A stretch of 64,000 nt of DNA from CAZMPJ01 sp964568455 (GTDB lineage: Bacteria; Margulisbacteria; WOR-1; O2-12-FULL-45-9): assembly GCA_964568455.1 (NCBI GenBank), contig CAZMPJ010000002.1, positions 1 through 64,000 on the forward strand, given 5' to 3'. Position 1 is the first letter of the stretch. Every line of letters begins with the position of its first letter. The notes beneath the pieces are model-generated. The model ran no database searches, was not told the origin of the DNA, and saw only the letters and a list, made by a program, of their open reading frames with translations. A program made the translations under genes and the position numbers. Of this stretch, positions 17,165 to 25,227 are shown piece by piece.

Positions 17165-18115
17165 GAAAATATCTTGAGGGCCTTCGTAGGGCCAGCCAAG
17201 TTCATCAAAGCTGATGGATAAGTAATAAGTAGCATTGTTTTGGGCGTAACTGTGATAAGCATAGTTCAGTCCAACCCCAGCTAGTTTTAAAGTTAACCCG
17301 TAAGTGAAGTTGGCCTGATCAAGCCCAGCGCGAAAAGTTAAGGCGCGGTTCGGGGAAAGTTCAATTCCCGTATGGGTAGTGGTAGGTTTAGAATTTTCCA
17401 AACTAAAATAACCATCCAGTATGTAATTAATCTCAATAGGAGAGAGTCGAGCTGCCCCATATCTTTCCCCGGTCAGATAAATTTTGGTGCCAACTTTTAA
17501 TACTCTTTCTACAGTTTCTTCTTGGCCGCTATTAAAACGAATCTTATTGTTAAGAATGTTTTGAGCGGTGATTCCCAGCGAAAAAGGTCCTAGCCCTTTT
17601 TGTAAAACCCCAATATCTAAATTCATACCTGTTCCGTTGCCATTGCTATCTTCAGTGCCGTTTTGATTAAAAAACTTTAAATTAATGCCCAATGAATATC
17701 TTTTATCAAATTTTTTGCCTAAAGACAAAAATAAAGTGCTATTGCCAAAATTTGATCGATTTAAAAATGTTCCAGCGCTATCTCGTAACTCTATGCCGGT
17801 TATATTTGCACTTATATAGCCAATGCCTAAAGCGGTTCGGTTGCCCATTGGATAGCTTATGCCCAGCATGGTGTAGCTTACTTCTTCAAGTAGTTTTCCC
17901 GACATGCTGGTAAATTGGAAAGTATCTATTTCTCCCAACCCGGCGGGATTTGAAAATAAAGTGTCTGCTTCTTCGCCCACGGCTACATAAGCTCTGCCCA
18001 TGCCCATGGCTCGAGCGCCAACCCCGATTACCGAAGAATCAAAAGTGGTTTGGGCCAAAGCACAAGATACAAAAGACAAGATACAAAGAGTTATTATTAC
18101 TGATTTATGACCCAT
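17150..18115 (-). CDS. PorV/PorQ-like outer-membrane beta-barrel (UPF0164 family)
   Basis: 321 residues. An N-terminal signal peptide is followed by the family hallmark: GVGARAMGMGRAYVAVGEEADTLFSNPAGLG. Alternating-hydrophobic strands with periodic Gly/aromatics run to the C-terminus, ending in a strand with LSISF and a short tail. PorV is the outer-membrane shuttle of the type IX secretion system; many PorV-like proteins of unknown role also exist. The gene overlaps the upstream sorting-domain gene by 19 bases. The signal peptide is partly encoded by a heptanucleotide repeat (18062-18089). No other T9SS gene is in the window. Confidence 0.8.
   Translation of the reverse strand: MGHKSVIITLCILSFVSCALAQTTFDSSVIGVGARAMGMGRAYVAVGEEADTLFSNPAGLGEIDTFQFTSMSGKLLEEVSYTMLGISYPMGNRTALGIGYISANITGIELRDSAGTFLNRSNFGNSTLFLSLGKKFDKRYSLGINLKFFNQNGTEDSNGNGTGMNLDIGVLQKGLGPFSLGITAQNILNNKIRFNSGQEETVERVLKVGTKIYLTGERYGAARLSPIEINYILDGYFSLENSKPTTTHTGIELSPNRALTFRAGLDQANFTYGLTLKLAGVGLNYAYHSYAQNNATYYLSISFDELGWPYEGPQDIFLSLR
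18062..18089. repeat. Heptanucleotide tandem repeat encoding a signal peptide core
   Basis: Four plus-strand units, ACAAGAT / ACAAAAG / ACAAGAT / ACAAAGA. On the coding (minus) strand this reads as TATCTTG-type heptamers and encodes TLCILSFVSC, the hydrophobic core of the PorV-like signal peptide. The same TATCTTG-type unit encodes the LptD-like signal peptide at 28656. Confidence 0.8.
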
Positions 18116-18426
18116 ATTTTGCCTTTGCCGATTCTTTGATTGCTGGTGGATATAATTTGGTAAAGATAAACGCCGTTGCCGACTTTTTGATTATAATTAC
18201 TATACCCGTCCCAAGTGGTTTTATTAGCAGTATTAGCACTTAAGTTAAAAGCTTTGCGTAAGACTTGTCTAGCTGACATATCGTAAATATAAAGGTAAGC
18301 GCTAGCAGCTGCGTCTGGGGTGCATTCAACAGTTGTTACCCCTCCGGCATTAGGGTTAAAAGGGTTAGGGTAGTTAGTGATGGTTGCTGCCAAAAGTAAA
18401 ATTAATAACCAGCTTGATTTCTTCAT
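18097..18426 (-). CDS. Secreted orphan T9SS-type sorting / FlgD-Ig-like domain
   Basis: 109 residues. A short signal peptide (MKKSSWLLILLLAA) leads directly into YPNPFNPN, the canonical start of a type A T9SS C-terminal sorting domain or FlgD-like Ig domain. The rest follows the same pattern: YLYIYDMSARQV, then NKTTWDGYSNYNQKVGNGVY and a terminal GKGKIWVI strand. These domains normally sit at the end of large secreted proteins; here nothing precedes it. It overlaps the PorV-like gene by 19 bases. GGAGATAAG precedes the ATG and a TTGACA/CATAAT promoter lies upstream. Domain assignment is firm; free-standing function is unknown. Confidence 0.75.
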   Translation of the reverse strand: MKKSSWLLILLLAATITNYPNPFNPNAGGVTTVECTPDAAASAYLYIYDMSARQVLRKAFNLSANTANKTTWDGYSNYNQKVGNGVYLYQIISTSNQRIGKGKIWVINQ

Positions 18427-18439
18427 GGCTTATCTCCAG

Positions 18440-18468
18440 ATTATGCTATAATAAATTTATCCTGTCAA
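18440..18468 (-). promoter_or_regulatory. Promoter of the sorting-domain/PorV-like pair
   Basis: Minus strand: consensus TTGACA (18468-18463), exactly 17 bases, then CATAAT (18445-18440). A ribosome binding site lies between the -10 and the ATG at 18426. Confidence 0.7.
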
Positions 18469-18500
18469 TTAAAGAAAATTAGACAGACACTTGACCTTTT

Positions 18501-18509
18501 TGCTATAAT
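18501..18509 (+). promoter_or_regulatory. Extended -10 of the sepF operon
   Basis: TGCTATAAT, an extended -10, 23 bases before the sepF ATG; no good -35. A second identical TGCTATAAT lies at 18444-18452, overlapping the minus-strand promoter of the sorting-domain gene. GGATAGGGGG follows as a likely ribosome binding site. Confidence 0.6.
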
Positions 18510-18532
18510 ACAGCCAGGATAGGGGGAATAAA

Positions 18533-18976
18533 ATGGTAGAAAACTTATTTAAACGAGCAAAAGCTTTTATTGGTTTAGAAGAAGAGGGTGCTGAAGAGCA
18601 GGATTTTGGTCAGCAAATGGATATGGGTCCATTGCTGCGCGGAAAAAAAGAAAACAAATCAGGTGATGCAAATTTTGAAATTATTATTTATGAACCCAAA
18701 GTTTATGAAGATTCTTTAAACATTTCTTCTCATTTAAGGACTGGTAGTCCGGTTATTATTCATTTAAAGCATCTTGACCCAAATGAAGGGACCCGTTTAA
18801 TTGATTTTGTTTGCGGCACAGCATATGCCATTGACGGGCATATGATGAAAATAGGGGATTCAATATTTCTTTATACTCCTCCTAGTATTGCTATTACCTC
18901 AGCAGAAGAAAAGTCTTCTTTAGACGAGAATATGGCGTTTGATACTGAAAAAAGAGAAGGCTTCTTTTCTAGATAA
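18533..18976 (+). CDS. sepF: Cell division protein SepF
   Basis: Membrane-associated FtsZ partner that organises or anchors the Z-ring. 147 residues: an amphipathic N-terminus (MVENLFKRAKAFIGL) for membrane binding, an acidic linker, then the SepF core with VIIHLKHLDPNEGTRLIDFVCGTAYAIDG and GDSIFLYTP. SepF is typical of Firmicutes, Actinobacteria and Cyanobacteria (Cdv2/YlmF). The order sepF-proC-yggT matches the ylm cluster of those groups. Ten bases to proC. Confidence 0.95.
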   Translation: MVENLFKRAKAFIGLEEEGAEEQDFGQQMDMGPLLRGKKENKSGDANFEIIIYEPKVYEDSLNISSHLRTGSPVIIHLKHLDPNEGTRLIDFVCGTAYAIDGHMMKIGDSIFLYTPPSIAITSAEEKSSLDENMAFDTEKREGFFSR

Positions 18977-18986
18977 AATTTAAAAT

Positions 18987-19772
18987 ATGAAAAAAATTGC
19001 ATTTATTGGCGCAGGTAAAATGGCCGAAGCTTTGATTTCAAAGCTCGAGGCTAAAATCATTGTTTCAGATATAAAAAAATCTCGTTTAAATTATCTGCAA
19101 AAAAAACACAAGGTAAAAATTGCTAAAAACAACCAAACAGCTTTTGAGTTTGCAGATATAGTTGTTTTAGCGGTTAAGCCTCACAATTTAGACGATGTAG
19201 TGGCAGGGCTTACTTTGCCCAATAAAAAAGGAAAATTGATCATTTCCATTGCCGCTGGAATAGAGTTGGCTTATTTACAAAAGATGTTGCCAGGTTTTGC
19301 TATTGTAAGGGCTATGCCTAACAATCCCTGCTTAATTGGCATGGGGATTACTGCTTTGGCAAAGGGTAAATTGGTTTCTGCAAAGCAATTTAAACTTGTC
19401 CAAAAAATATTTAAAGCAGTGGGTGAGGTAGTGGTTATTCCTGAAAAGTGGATGCATGCAGTGACTGGTCTTTCTGGTTCTGGCCCAGCTTTTATTTATC
19501 TAATGATTGAGGCTTTAGTCATGGGTGGAATTAGCGAAGGCTTGCCTAAGCCTTTAGCCTTAAAACTAGCCTTACATACAGTGTTGGGGTCTGCCGCAAC
19601 CATTATCCAGACCGGAAAGTCTCCTCAAGAGCTGACAAAAATGGTTGCTTCTCCTGGAGGCACTACTATAGAAGGTTTAAAGGTGTTGAAAAAACATAAG
19701 CACGCCAAAGCTATAGCTAAGGCAGTCGGAGCGGCGGCCAAAAAATCAAGGAAGCTTTCAAGAAATAAATAA
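18987..19772 (+). CDS. proC: Pyrroline-5-carboxylate reductase
   Basis: Last step of proline biosynthesis: NAD(P)H-dependent reduction of pyrroline-5-carboxylate. 261 residues. Rossmann motif IGAGKMAEAL at the N-terminus, AVKPHNLDDV, RAMPNNPCLIG, and the ProC signature in GLSGSGPAFIYLMIEAL with the later SPGGTTIEGLKVL. Upstream ribosome binding site is weak. Its stop overlaps the yggT start by one base (TAATG). Confidence 0.96.
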   Translation: MKKIAFIGAGKMAEALISKLEAKIIVSDIKKSRLNYLQKKHKVKIAKNNQTAFEFADIVVLAVKPHNLDDVVAGLTLPNKKGKLIISIAAGIELAYLQKMLPGFAIVRAMPNNPCLIGMGITALAKGKLVSAKQFKLVQKIFKAVGEVVVIPEKWMHAVTGLSGSGPAFIYLMIEALVMGGISEGLPKPLALKLALHTVLGSAATIIQTGKSPQELTKMVASPGGTTIEGLKVLKKHKHAKAIAKAVGAAAKKSRKLSRNK

Positions 19773-20032
19773 TGGATTTAGATTTTATCATTTTTGTGAT
19801 TAATTTTATTTTTTCAATTCTTTATATTGTGATTATTTTGCGGGCGTTGCTTCCTTGGATTCCAAATAGTCGCAATAATCCGATTTTGGGCATAATTTAT
19901 GCTGTAACTGATCCAGTTTTAAATATTATTCGCTATGGTTTACCGCCTAGTGCGATTGGGATTGATGTTTCTCCTTTCATTATTTTAGTTTTTGTTTGGC
20001 TAATACATCAATTTATTTTACGTATTATTTGA
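19772..20032 (+). CDS. yggT: YggT family membrane protein
   Basis: 86 residues, two hydrophobic segments separated by a LPWIPNSRNNP loop, then NIIRYGLPPSAIGIDVSPFIILV; this is the YggT (YlmG/CCB3) pattern. YlmG proteins affect membrane organisation, division-site or nucleoid distribution in cyanobacteria and chloroplasts. Position after sepF-proC supports the call. Confidence 0.88.
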   Translation: MDLDFIIFVINFIFSILYIVIILRALLPWIPNSRNNPILGIIYAVTDPVLNIIRYGLPPSAIGIDVSPFIILVFVWLIHQFILRII

Positions 20033-20052
20033 GTAGGGCAATGCTTCGTAGG

Positions 20053-20104
20053 GCAAGGCTTTTAGCCTTGCGAATAAAAGAAATAGCAACCCTAAAAGGG
20101 TTGC
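20053..20104. repeat. Two hairpins between yggT and the PfkB kinase gene
   Basis: Hairpin 1 at 20053-20071: arms GCAAGGCT / AGCCTTGC, 3-base loop. Hairpin 2 at 20086-20104: arms GCAACCCT / AGGGTTGC, 3-base loop. The flanks repeat GTAGGGCAA at 20033-20059. The first could terminate the sepF operon, but the paired, related hairpins look like a short intergenic palindromic element. The 95-base gap holds nothing else apart from a ribosome binding site. Confidence 0.7.
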
Positions 20105-20127
20105 CTTACAAGGGAAAGGGATAAAAC

Positions 20128-21054
20128 ATGACAGTTTTAATTGTCGGTACTATTGGTTTGGATACTATAGAAACGCCTTTTGGTAAAAAAGAAGAGGTTG
20201 TTGGCGGATCATCCGTACATGCCTCTATTGCAACTAGTTTTCATTCTCCTGCCGCAATTGTAGGGGTAGTGGGCAAAGATTTTCCCAAGAAACATTTAGA
20301 ATTTTTAAACAAGCATGGTGTAGATACCAGTGGAGTGCAACTTAGCGAAGAGAATACTTTTCGCTGGTCAGGCTATTATGAATATGACATGAACCAGGCG
20401 CATACACGCGATACCAAATTAAATGTTTATTCTCATTTTGATCCTAAGATACCGGAAGAATTAAGAAAAAGTGAATATGTGTTTTTAGCTAACCTTAACC
20501 CGGAGTTGCAGCTTAAAGTGATAGAACAACTGAAAAATCCGAAATTGATTGCCATGGATACCATGAATTTTTGGATTGAAAATAAAAAAGAAGCCTTAAA
20601 AGAAGTGATTAAGCGAGTGGATTTTGTCTTGATGAACGAAGGAGAGCTTGGGCAATTTATGCAAACTCCTAATATTCCTTCGGCTGCTTCTCAGCTTTTA
20701 AAATTGGGGGCAAAAGCGGCCATTATTAAAAAAGGGGAGCATGGGGCACTGCTTTTTAAAGAAGGGGATCATTTTTCAGCTCCTTCTTATCCGCAAGATG
20801 TTTTGCGTGATCCTACTGGTGCAGGAGATTCGTTTGCCGGAGGATTTATTGGTCATTTGGCTAAGAGTGGGGATTTGAGTCCGGCTAATATCCGCCGGGC
20901 AATTATTATTGGTTCAGTTATGGCTTCTTTTAATGTTGAGGATTTTAGCTTAGATCGCATGAAAAGGCTTAAACCCGAAGAAATTATTGAGCGTTTTAAT
21001 GAATTTAAGCGCTTTTCAGAATTTGAAGCGCTGGCAATGGCAAATGTTGCCTAA
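20128..21054 (+). CDS. PfkB-family sugar or nucleoside kinase
   Basis: Ribokinase-fold kinase of 308 residues. The N-terminal GG dipeptide motif appears as VGGSSVHASIA, and the C-terminal signature DPTGAGDSFAGGF (about residue 230) carries the catalytic base Asp and anion hole. Substrate cannot be read from sequence: adenosine, ribose or another sugar are all possible, and ahcY elsewhere makes adenosine a reasonable guess only. AAGGGAAAGGG lies before the ATG. It is followed after 12 bases by the aldolase-like gene and rel, so these three are probably one operon. Confidence 0.88.
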   Translation: MTVLIVGTIGLDTIETPFGKKEEVVGGSSVHASIATSFHSPAAIVGVVGKDFPKKHLEFLNKHGVDTSGVQLSEENTFRWSGYYEYDMNQAHTRDTKLNVYSHFDPKIPEELRKSEYVFLANLNPELQLKVIEQLKNPKLIAMDTMNFWIENKKEALKEVIKRVDFVLMNEGELGQFMQTPNIPSAASQLLKLGAKAAIIKKGEHGALLFKEGDHFSAPSYPQDVLRDPTGAGDSFAGGFIGHLAKSGDLSPANIRRAIIIGSVMASFNVEDFSLDRMKRLKPEEIIERFNEFKRFSEFEALAMANVA

Positions 21055-21066
21055 GGAGGATAAGAA

Positions 21067-21693
21067 ATGTTGAAACAGTTTCAAAGGATCGGAAAATTGC
21101 TTTCTGAAGAAGGTTTGATCGGGATTTTTGAAGGGACAATTGCTTTTAGAGATGAGAGTAAAGTATTTATTACTAAAAGACAAGCTATCCTATCTGATTT
21201 ACAGCAAGAAGATGTTTTAGAATTAGATTTAAAAGATAGTAAGCTGGAAGATGTTTATAAGGAAATATTTAATAAAACCGGGGCCAAAGCTATTATCCAT
21301 GCCCGTCCAGTCAGCGCTATTGCTGTTTCCTTAACCGATAATAAAATTGTTCCGCAGGATAGTCTCGGAATGTCAAAAATTAAGTCAGTTCCTATAGTAA
21401 GGGTAAGGGAAAATGAATTAGCCGGCATGCTGCCAAACTTTTTAAGTAATAAGGTTGCGGTGGTTAAGGGGTTGGGAAGTTTTGCTATTGGCGAAGATCT
21501 TGAAACTGCTTTGTTTTATACTTCTACGGTGGAAAAGTCTTGTAAAATCTTAATTGCTATGCGTTCTAGTAATAATAAGAGCCAGCAAAAAGAACACCGT
21601 CGGGATCCAAGAAAACATAGTACGGGCATTCCTCCAGGTATTGGGGTAATGGATCGCAGCCGTAACCAAAATCGCTATGGAAGACTTCGATAA
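21067..21693 (+). CDS. Class II aldolase/adducin-like protein lacking the usual metal histidines
   Basis: 208 residues. The fold is suggested by the N-terminal LLSEEGLIGIFEGTIAFRDESKVFITKR (normally ...G.n.s.r....i.it..g), by IIHARPVSAIAVSL in place of the HTHP metal loop, and by VAVVKGLGSFAIGEDLETALFYTSTVEKSCKI. The zinc-binding HxH is HAR here and the third His is not evident, so aldolase activity is doubtful. A strongly basic C-terminal tail (from about 175, HRRDPRKH... RNQNRYGRLR) is unusual. The AGGAGG upstream is strong. Overlaps rel by 17 bases. Confidence 0.65.
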   Translation: MLKQFQRIGKLLSEEGLIGIFEGTIAFRDESKVFITKRQAILSDLQQEDVLELDLKDSKLEDVYKEIFNKTGAKAIIHARPVSAIAVSLTDNKIVPQDSLGMSKIKSVPIVRVRENELAGMLPNFLSNKVAVVKGLGSFAIGEDLETALFYTSTVEKSCKILIAMRSSNNKSQQKEHRRDPRKHSTGIPPGIGVMDRSRNQNRYGRLR

Positions 21694-23629
21694 GCTTTTA
21701 GCCAAAGTAAAAAAATATAAGCCCAAAGCAGATTTAGAGTTAATCAAAAAAGCTTTTAAATTTGCTCATGAAGCGCATGTTAGCCATAAAAGACTTTCCG
21801 GAGACCCTTATATTACTCATCCTCTAGCTGTTGCTCATGTTTTGGCGGAGATCAAGCAAGACGAACAAGTATTAGCTGCGGCCTTGTTGCATGATGTGGT
21901 GGAGGATGCAGATGTAACCAATCAAGAATTAGCTCAACTATTTGGCAAAGAAGTGGCCCATTTAGTAGAAGGTGTAACCAAGCTTTCGCAGTTTAGTTTT
22001 ATCAGTCGCGAAGTTCAGCAAGCAGAAAACTTCCGCAAAATGTTTGTGGCTATGGGTGAAGATTTCAGGATTATTCTTATTAAACTTGCTGACCGATTGC
22101 ATAATATGCAGACTTTACAGTATTTACCCCCGGCTAAACAAAAAGCAACCTCCCTTGAAACCCGAGAAATTTTTGCGCCTTTGGCTCATCGTCTAGGTAT
22201 GTGGCGGCTTAAATGGGAACTAGAAGATTATGCTTTTTTCTACTTAGAGCCAGATAAGTATGAAGAAATAAAAAGCAAAGTGGCAGAAAGCCGAACCGGA
22301 CGCGAAGACTATATCCAAAAGTTTATCCAAGAAGTTACTGCCATGCTGAAAAAAGTTAATATTGAATGCAGAATTTATGGCCGGCCCAAACATTTTTACA
22401 GTATTTACCATAAAATGGTTGACCAAAACATTGATTTTGATGAGATCTACGATTTAACTGCTGTGCGTATTATTGTAAAAAGCGTAAAAGAATGTTATGC
22501 GGTTTTAGGGGTAGCGCACGCAGCCTGGAAACCGATTCCCGGACGATTTCGTGATTATATTGCTATGCCAAAATCAAATGGCTACCAGTCATTGCATACT
22601 ACTTTAATTGGCAGCCGGGGAAGGCCGGTGGAAGTGCAAATTCGCACCGAAGAAATGCATGCTATTTCTGAGCATGGAATTGCAGCTCATTGGCGTTATA
22701 AAGAAGGGCCTACCGACGAAAAATTAGATAAAAGAATGTCCTGGTTTAGAGAAATGATGGAGTGGCAGCATGAGCTCAAAGACGCTAAAGACTTTATGGA
22801 TAGTTTGAAAGTAGGCCTTTTTGATGATGAAGTCTTTGTTTTTACCCCCAAAGGAGATGTTTACAGTTTGCCCATTGATGCTACCCCGATTGATTTTGCT
22901 TATCGGGTGCATACAGAGGTGGGGCATCGCTCAATTGGAGCCAGGGTTAATGGCCGCATTGTACCGCTAAACCATGAGTTGAGCAGCGGAAATATTGTAG
23001 AAATTTTAACCGGTAAAAAAGATAATCCTTCGCGCGATTGGCTGCGTTTTGTCAAAACTCCGGGAGCCAGGGTTAAAATTCGTAATTGGTTTAAGAAACA
23101 TAAGATTATTATTAAGCCGGAAGAAAGCATATCTGTTCCCGCGCCCAAAAAGCAGGTTGTTCCAGCGTTAGGAAAAACGCGAAAAAAATCAAAAAGTGGA
23201 GTCAAGGTTACCGGGTTGAGTAATGTTTTAATTAAAATTTCCAAATGCTGTAATCCTATACCAGGAGATAAAATTACTGGTTACGTGACTCAAGGACGAG
23301 GAATTGCTATCCACCGCAGTAAATGTAAGAACGTAAAAATCGAAAAGATCGCAAAAGACAAATTTGTGCCGGTAGAGTGGGAAGTAAATAAAGACTTGTT
23401 CTATTCAGTAGAACTTTATATAGAAGCTTTTGATCGGGTGGGGATATTTAAAGATATCTTGGGTCAGGTGGCAGAAACGAAAACTAATGTTTCAGCTGCC
23501 AAAGTTACTACTAAACGCGGCAGCAGCGCTATGGTTAAATTGAGTGTGGATGTTAAAGATGTTAAGCATTTAAACCAAGTAATTATTGCCATTCAAAAAG
23601 TCTCTGATGTCTATAATGTACATCGTTAA
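21677..23629 (+). CDS. rel: Bifunctional (p)ppGpp synthetase/hydrolase, Rel type
   Basis: Stringent-response enzyme. 650 residues with both active sites intact. HD hydrolase (about 40-190): YITHP, LLHDVVEDAD, LADRLHNMQT. Synthetase (about 230-350): RPKHFYSIYHKM, DLTAVRIIV, GYQSLHT, VEVQIRTEEMH. TGS (about 385-445): VFTPKGDVYSLPIDATPIDFAYRVH. A shortened helical region is followed by the zinc-finger/RIS domain (KCCNPIPGD, HRSKCKN) and an ACT domain at the end. It is shorter than the usual ~730 residues, mostly through a compact helical domain. It is the canonical counterpart of the divergent protein at 9725. Confidence 0.96.
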   Translation: MEDFDKLLAKVKKYKPKADLELIKKAFKFAHEAHVSHKRLSGDPYITHPLAVAHVLAEIKQDEQVLAAALLHDVVEDADVTNQELAQLFGKEVAHLVEGVTKLSQFSFISREVQQAENFRKMFVAMGEDFRIILIKLADRLHNMQTLQYLPPAKQKATSLETREIFAPLAHRLGMWRLKWELEDYAFFYLEPDKYEEIKSKVAESRTGREDYIQKFIQEVTAMLKKVNIECRIYGRPKHFYSIYHKMVDQNIDFDEIYDLTAVRIIVKSVKECYAVLGVAHAAWKPIPGRFRDYIAMPKSNGYQSLHTTLIGSRGRPVEVQIRTEEMHAISEHGIAAHWRYKEGPTDEKLDKRMSWFREMMEWQHELKDAKDFMDSLKVGLFDDEVFVFTPKGDVYSLPIDATPIDFAYRVHTEVGHRSIGARVNGRIVPLNHELSSGNIVEILTGKKDNPSRDWLRFVKTPGARVKIRNWFKKHKIIIKPEESISVPAPKKQVVPALGKTRKKSKSGVKVTGLSNVLIKISKCCNPIPGDKITGYVTQGRGIAIHRSKCKNVKIEKIAKDKFVPVEWEVNKDLFYSVELYIEAFDRVGIFKDILGQVAETKTNVSAAKVTTKRGSSAMVKLSVDVKDVKHLNQVIIAIQKVSDVYNVHR

Positions 23630-23636
23630 ATAGCCG

Positions 23637-23645
23637 TGTTATAAT
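23637..23645 (+). promoter_or_regulatory. Extended -10 of holB-ricT-rpsU; leaderless
   Basis: TGTTATAAT, extended -10, ending five bases before the holB ATG, with no ribosome binding site. No convincing -35. It lies eight bases after the rel stop, so holB has its own promoter. Confidence 0.6.
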
Positions 23646-23650
23646 AAATT

Positions 23651-24358
23651 ATGCCTGCTCGTACGCAAAAAATTCTTGAAAATATAGCGGCAAATAGCCG
23701 AATTGCGTCGGCTTATATGTTCTTGGGACCGCCTCAAAGCGGAAAACAAGTTGCAGCAGAGTCTTTTTCCGAAACTCTTAAATGCAGTAAGCAAGATCAG
23801 TTTGTGCTAAGCCCGGATGGGGCCAGCATTAAAATTAATCAGATAAAAGATTTGCAAAGTATAGTTCGTTACGGCCCATCAATCAGTCCTTATTTTGTGG
23901 TAATTATTAAAAAAGCAGATAGCTTAACTGACCAGGCGGTAGCTGCCTTACTTAAGACGCTAGAAGAGCCTCCGAAAGGTGTGGTTTTTATCCTTTTAGT
24001 GGAAAGAGAAGATAAAATCCCGGCAACCATTCACTCTCGCTGCCAAAAGATAGTTTTTTCCGAAGCAGTGGTGAGTTGGCAGGAAAAAGAAGAATGGAAA
24101 AGTTTTTATAAAGCTTTGGGGCAAATACAAAATAAAAGAAAAAGCGAATGTTTGCTCTTAGCCAAAGAATTAGCCGGTCATAAAGATGAAATTGAAGAAA
24201 TGCTTTATGATTTTGCTTGTTTTTCCCGCTATAGCTTGCTTAAGGAAAAATTTGCTAGAATAATACTGGATACAGTGCGCTTTATAAAGCGTCGGGCCAA
24301 TCTTAAGGTGGCTTTAGACGTGATGTGTTTGCATTTGGGGGAAAATTATGCCGGATAA
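23651..24358 (+). CDS. holB: DNA polymerase III delta-prime-like subunit
   Basis: Clamp-loader AAA+ subunit. 235 residues, shorter than the usual ~320, so the C-terminal collar domain is reduced. Seen: SAYMFLGPPQSGKQ (P-loop with Gln for Thr), IKINQIKDLQ, VVIIKKADSLTDQAVAALLKTLEEPP (Walker B/sensor region) and IPATIHSRCQ, the SRC motif. The delta-prime zinc cysteines are absent. The neighbour ricT repeats the B. subtilis holB-yaaT order. No Shine-Dalgarno; see promoter at 23637. Confidence 0.85.
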   Translation: MPARTQKILENIAANSRIASAYMFLGPPQSGKQVAAESFSETLKCSKQDQFVLSPDGASIKINQIKDLQSIVRYGPSISPYFVVIIKKADSLTDQAVAALLKTLEEPPKGVVFILLVEREDKIPATIHSRCQKIVFSEAVVSWQEKEEWKSFYKALGQIQNKRKSECLLLAKELAGHKDEIEEMLYDFACFSRYSLLKEKFARIILDTVRFIKRRANLKVALDVMCLHLGENYAG

Positions 24359-25052
24359 AAAGAGTAACAATGCAATAGAATTAAGAAAGTTTAAAAGACT
24401 CTGTCCTATTATTGGCTATAAACAAGAGTCAATTAAAGTAGGGGCGGCGGTTATTATCCAAACGGATCGTGGAATTGAATTTGGTAAAATCTTAAAACTA
24501 AAAAAGGGAATTGGTCAGGGGCCAAAAGATGTTAGGCTGAAAAAAATAATCCGTTATGCTACTGCTGAAGATTTGGAAAAAGTTAAAGCGCTGCCTGATC
24601 TTGAACAAAAGGCTTTTCAAGTTGCCCAACAGAAAGCCCTGGAACATGAATTGCCAATTAAGATTGTTGAGAGTGAATATCTTTTTGATACCAATCGTGC
24701 AATTGTTTATTATAAGGTTGCCAGCGGGAAAAAAGTAAAAAATATGCGGGATTTATCTCGCGACTTATCAACCACTATTAAGGCCCGGGTAGACCTGAGG
24801 CAGGTTTCTCCCCGGGATGAAGCTCGGTTTATTGGAGGTTTGGGGCATTGCGGAAGAAATCTTTGCTGCAGTTCCTGGCTTGAAAAACCCCGGCACGTAA
24901 CGGTTAAAATGGTTAAAGAGCAGGGGCTTAGCTTGTCACCCACCAAAACCTCAGGCATGTGTGGTAGGCTTATGTGTTGTTTGGAGTATGAGCATGAAAA
25001 AAAATCTAGTAGGAAAGGGGGCAGGACAATAAATGACCAGGGTAGAAATTAG
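24348..25052 (+). CDS. ricT: PSP1-domain protein RicT/YaaT
   Basis: 234 residues with the PSP1 C-terminal domain. In B. subtilis RicT works with RicA/RicF in an Fe-S complex that assists RNase Y mRNA maturation and phosphorelay. Conserved parts here: LSRDLSTTIKARVDLRQVSPRDEARFIGG, then the Cys cluster CGRNLCCSSW and MCGRLMCCLEYE used for Fe-S binding. Overlaps holB by 11 bases and rpsU by 20. Confidence 0.93.
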   Translation: MPDKKSNNAIELRKFKRLCPIIGYKQESIKVGAAVIIQTDRGIEFGKILKLKKGIGQGPKDVRLKKIIRYATAEDLEKVKALPDLEQKAFQVAQQKALEHELPIKIVESEYLFDTNRAIVYYKVASGKKVKNMRDLSRDLSTTIKARVDLRQVSPRDEARFIGGLGHCGRNLCCSSWLEKPRHVTVKMVKEQGLSLSPTKTSGMCGRLMCCLEYEHEKKSSRKGGRTINDQGRN

Positions 25053-25227
25053 AAGAAAAGAAGACTTAGAAAGAGCTTTGAGAAAGTTTAAAACCAAAAT
25101 TAAAAAAGAAGGAATCATTGACGAAATCAAGAAACGCGAATTTTACGAAAAGCCTTCTCAGAAAAGACGAAAACGCGCAGAAGCCGCTCGTCGAAGGGAA
25201 CTAAAACGCCGTAGAGAGGCTGAATGA
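25033..25227 (+). CDS. rpsU: 30S ribosomal protein S21
   Basis: 64-residue bS21: VEIRRKEDLERALRKFK, then REFYEKPSQKRRKRAEAARRRE, the family signature with the basic C-terminal helix. AGGAAAGGGGG lies 8-12 bases before the ATG inside the end of ricT. The stop overlaps the LptF/G start (ATGA), so envelope permease synthesis is coupled to a ribosomal protein gene. Confidence 0.95.
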   Translation: MTRVEIRRKEDLERALRKFKTKIKKEGIIDEIKKREFYEKPSQKRRKRAEAARRRELKRRREAE

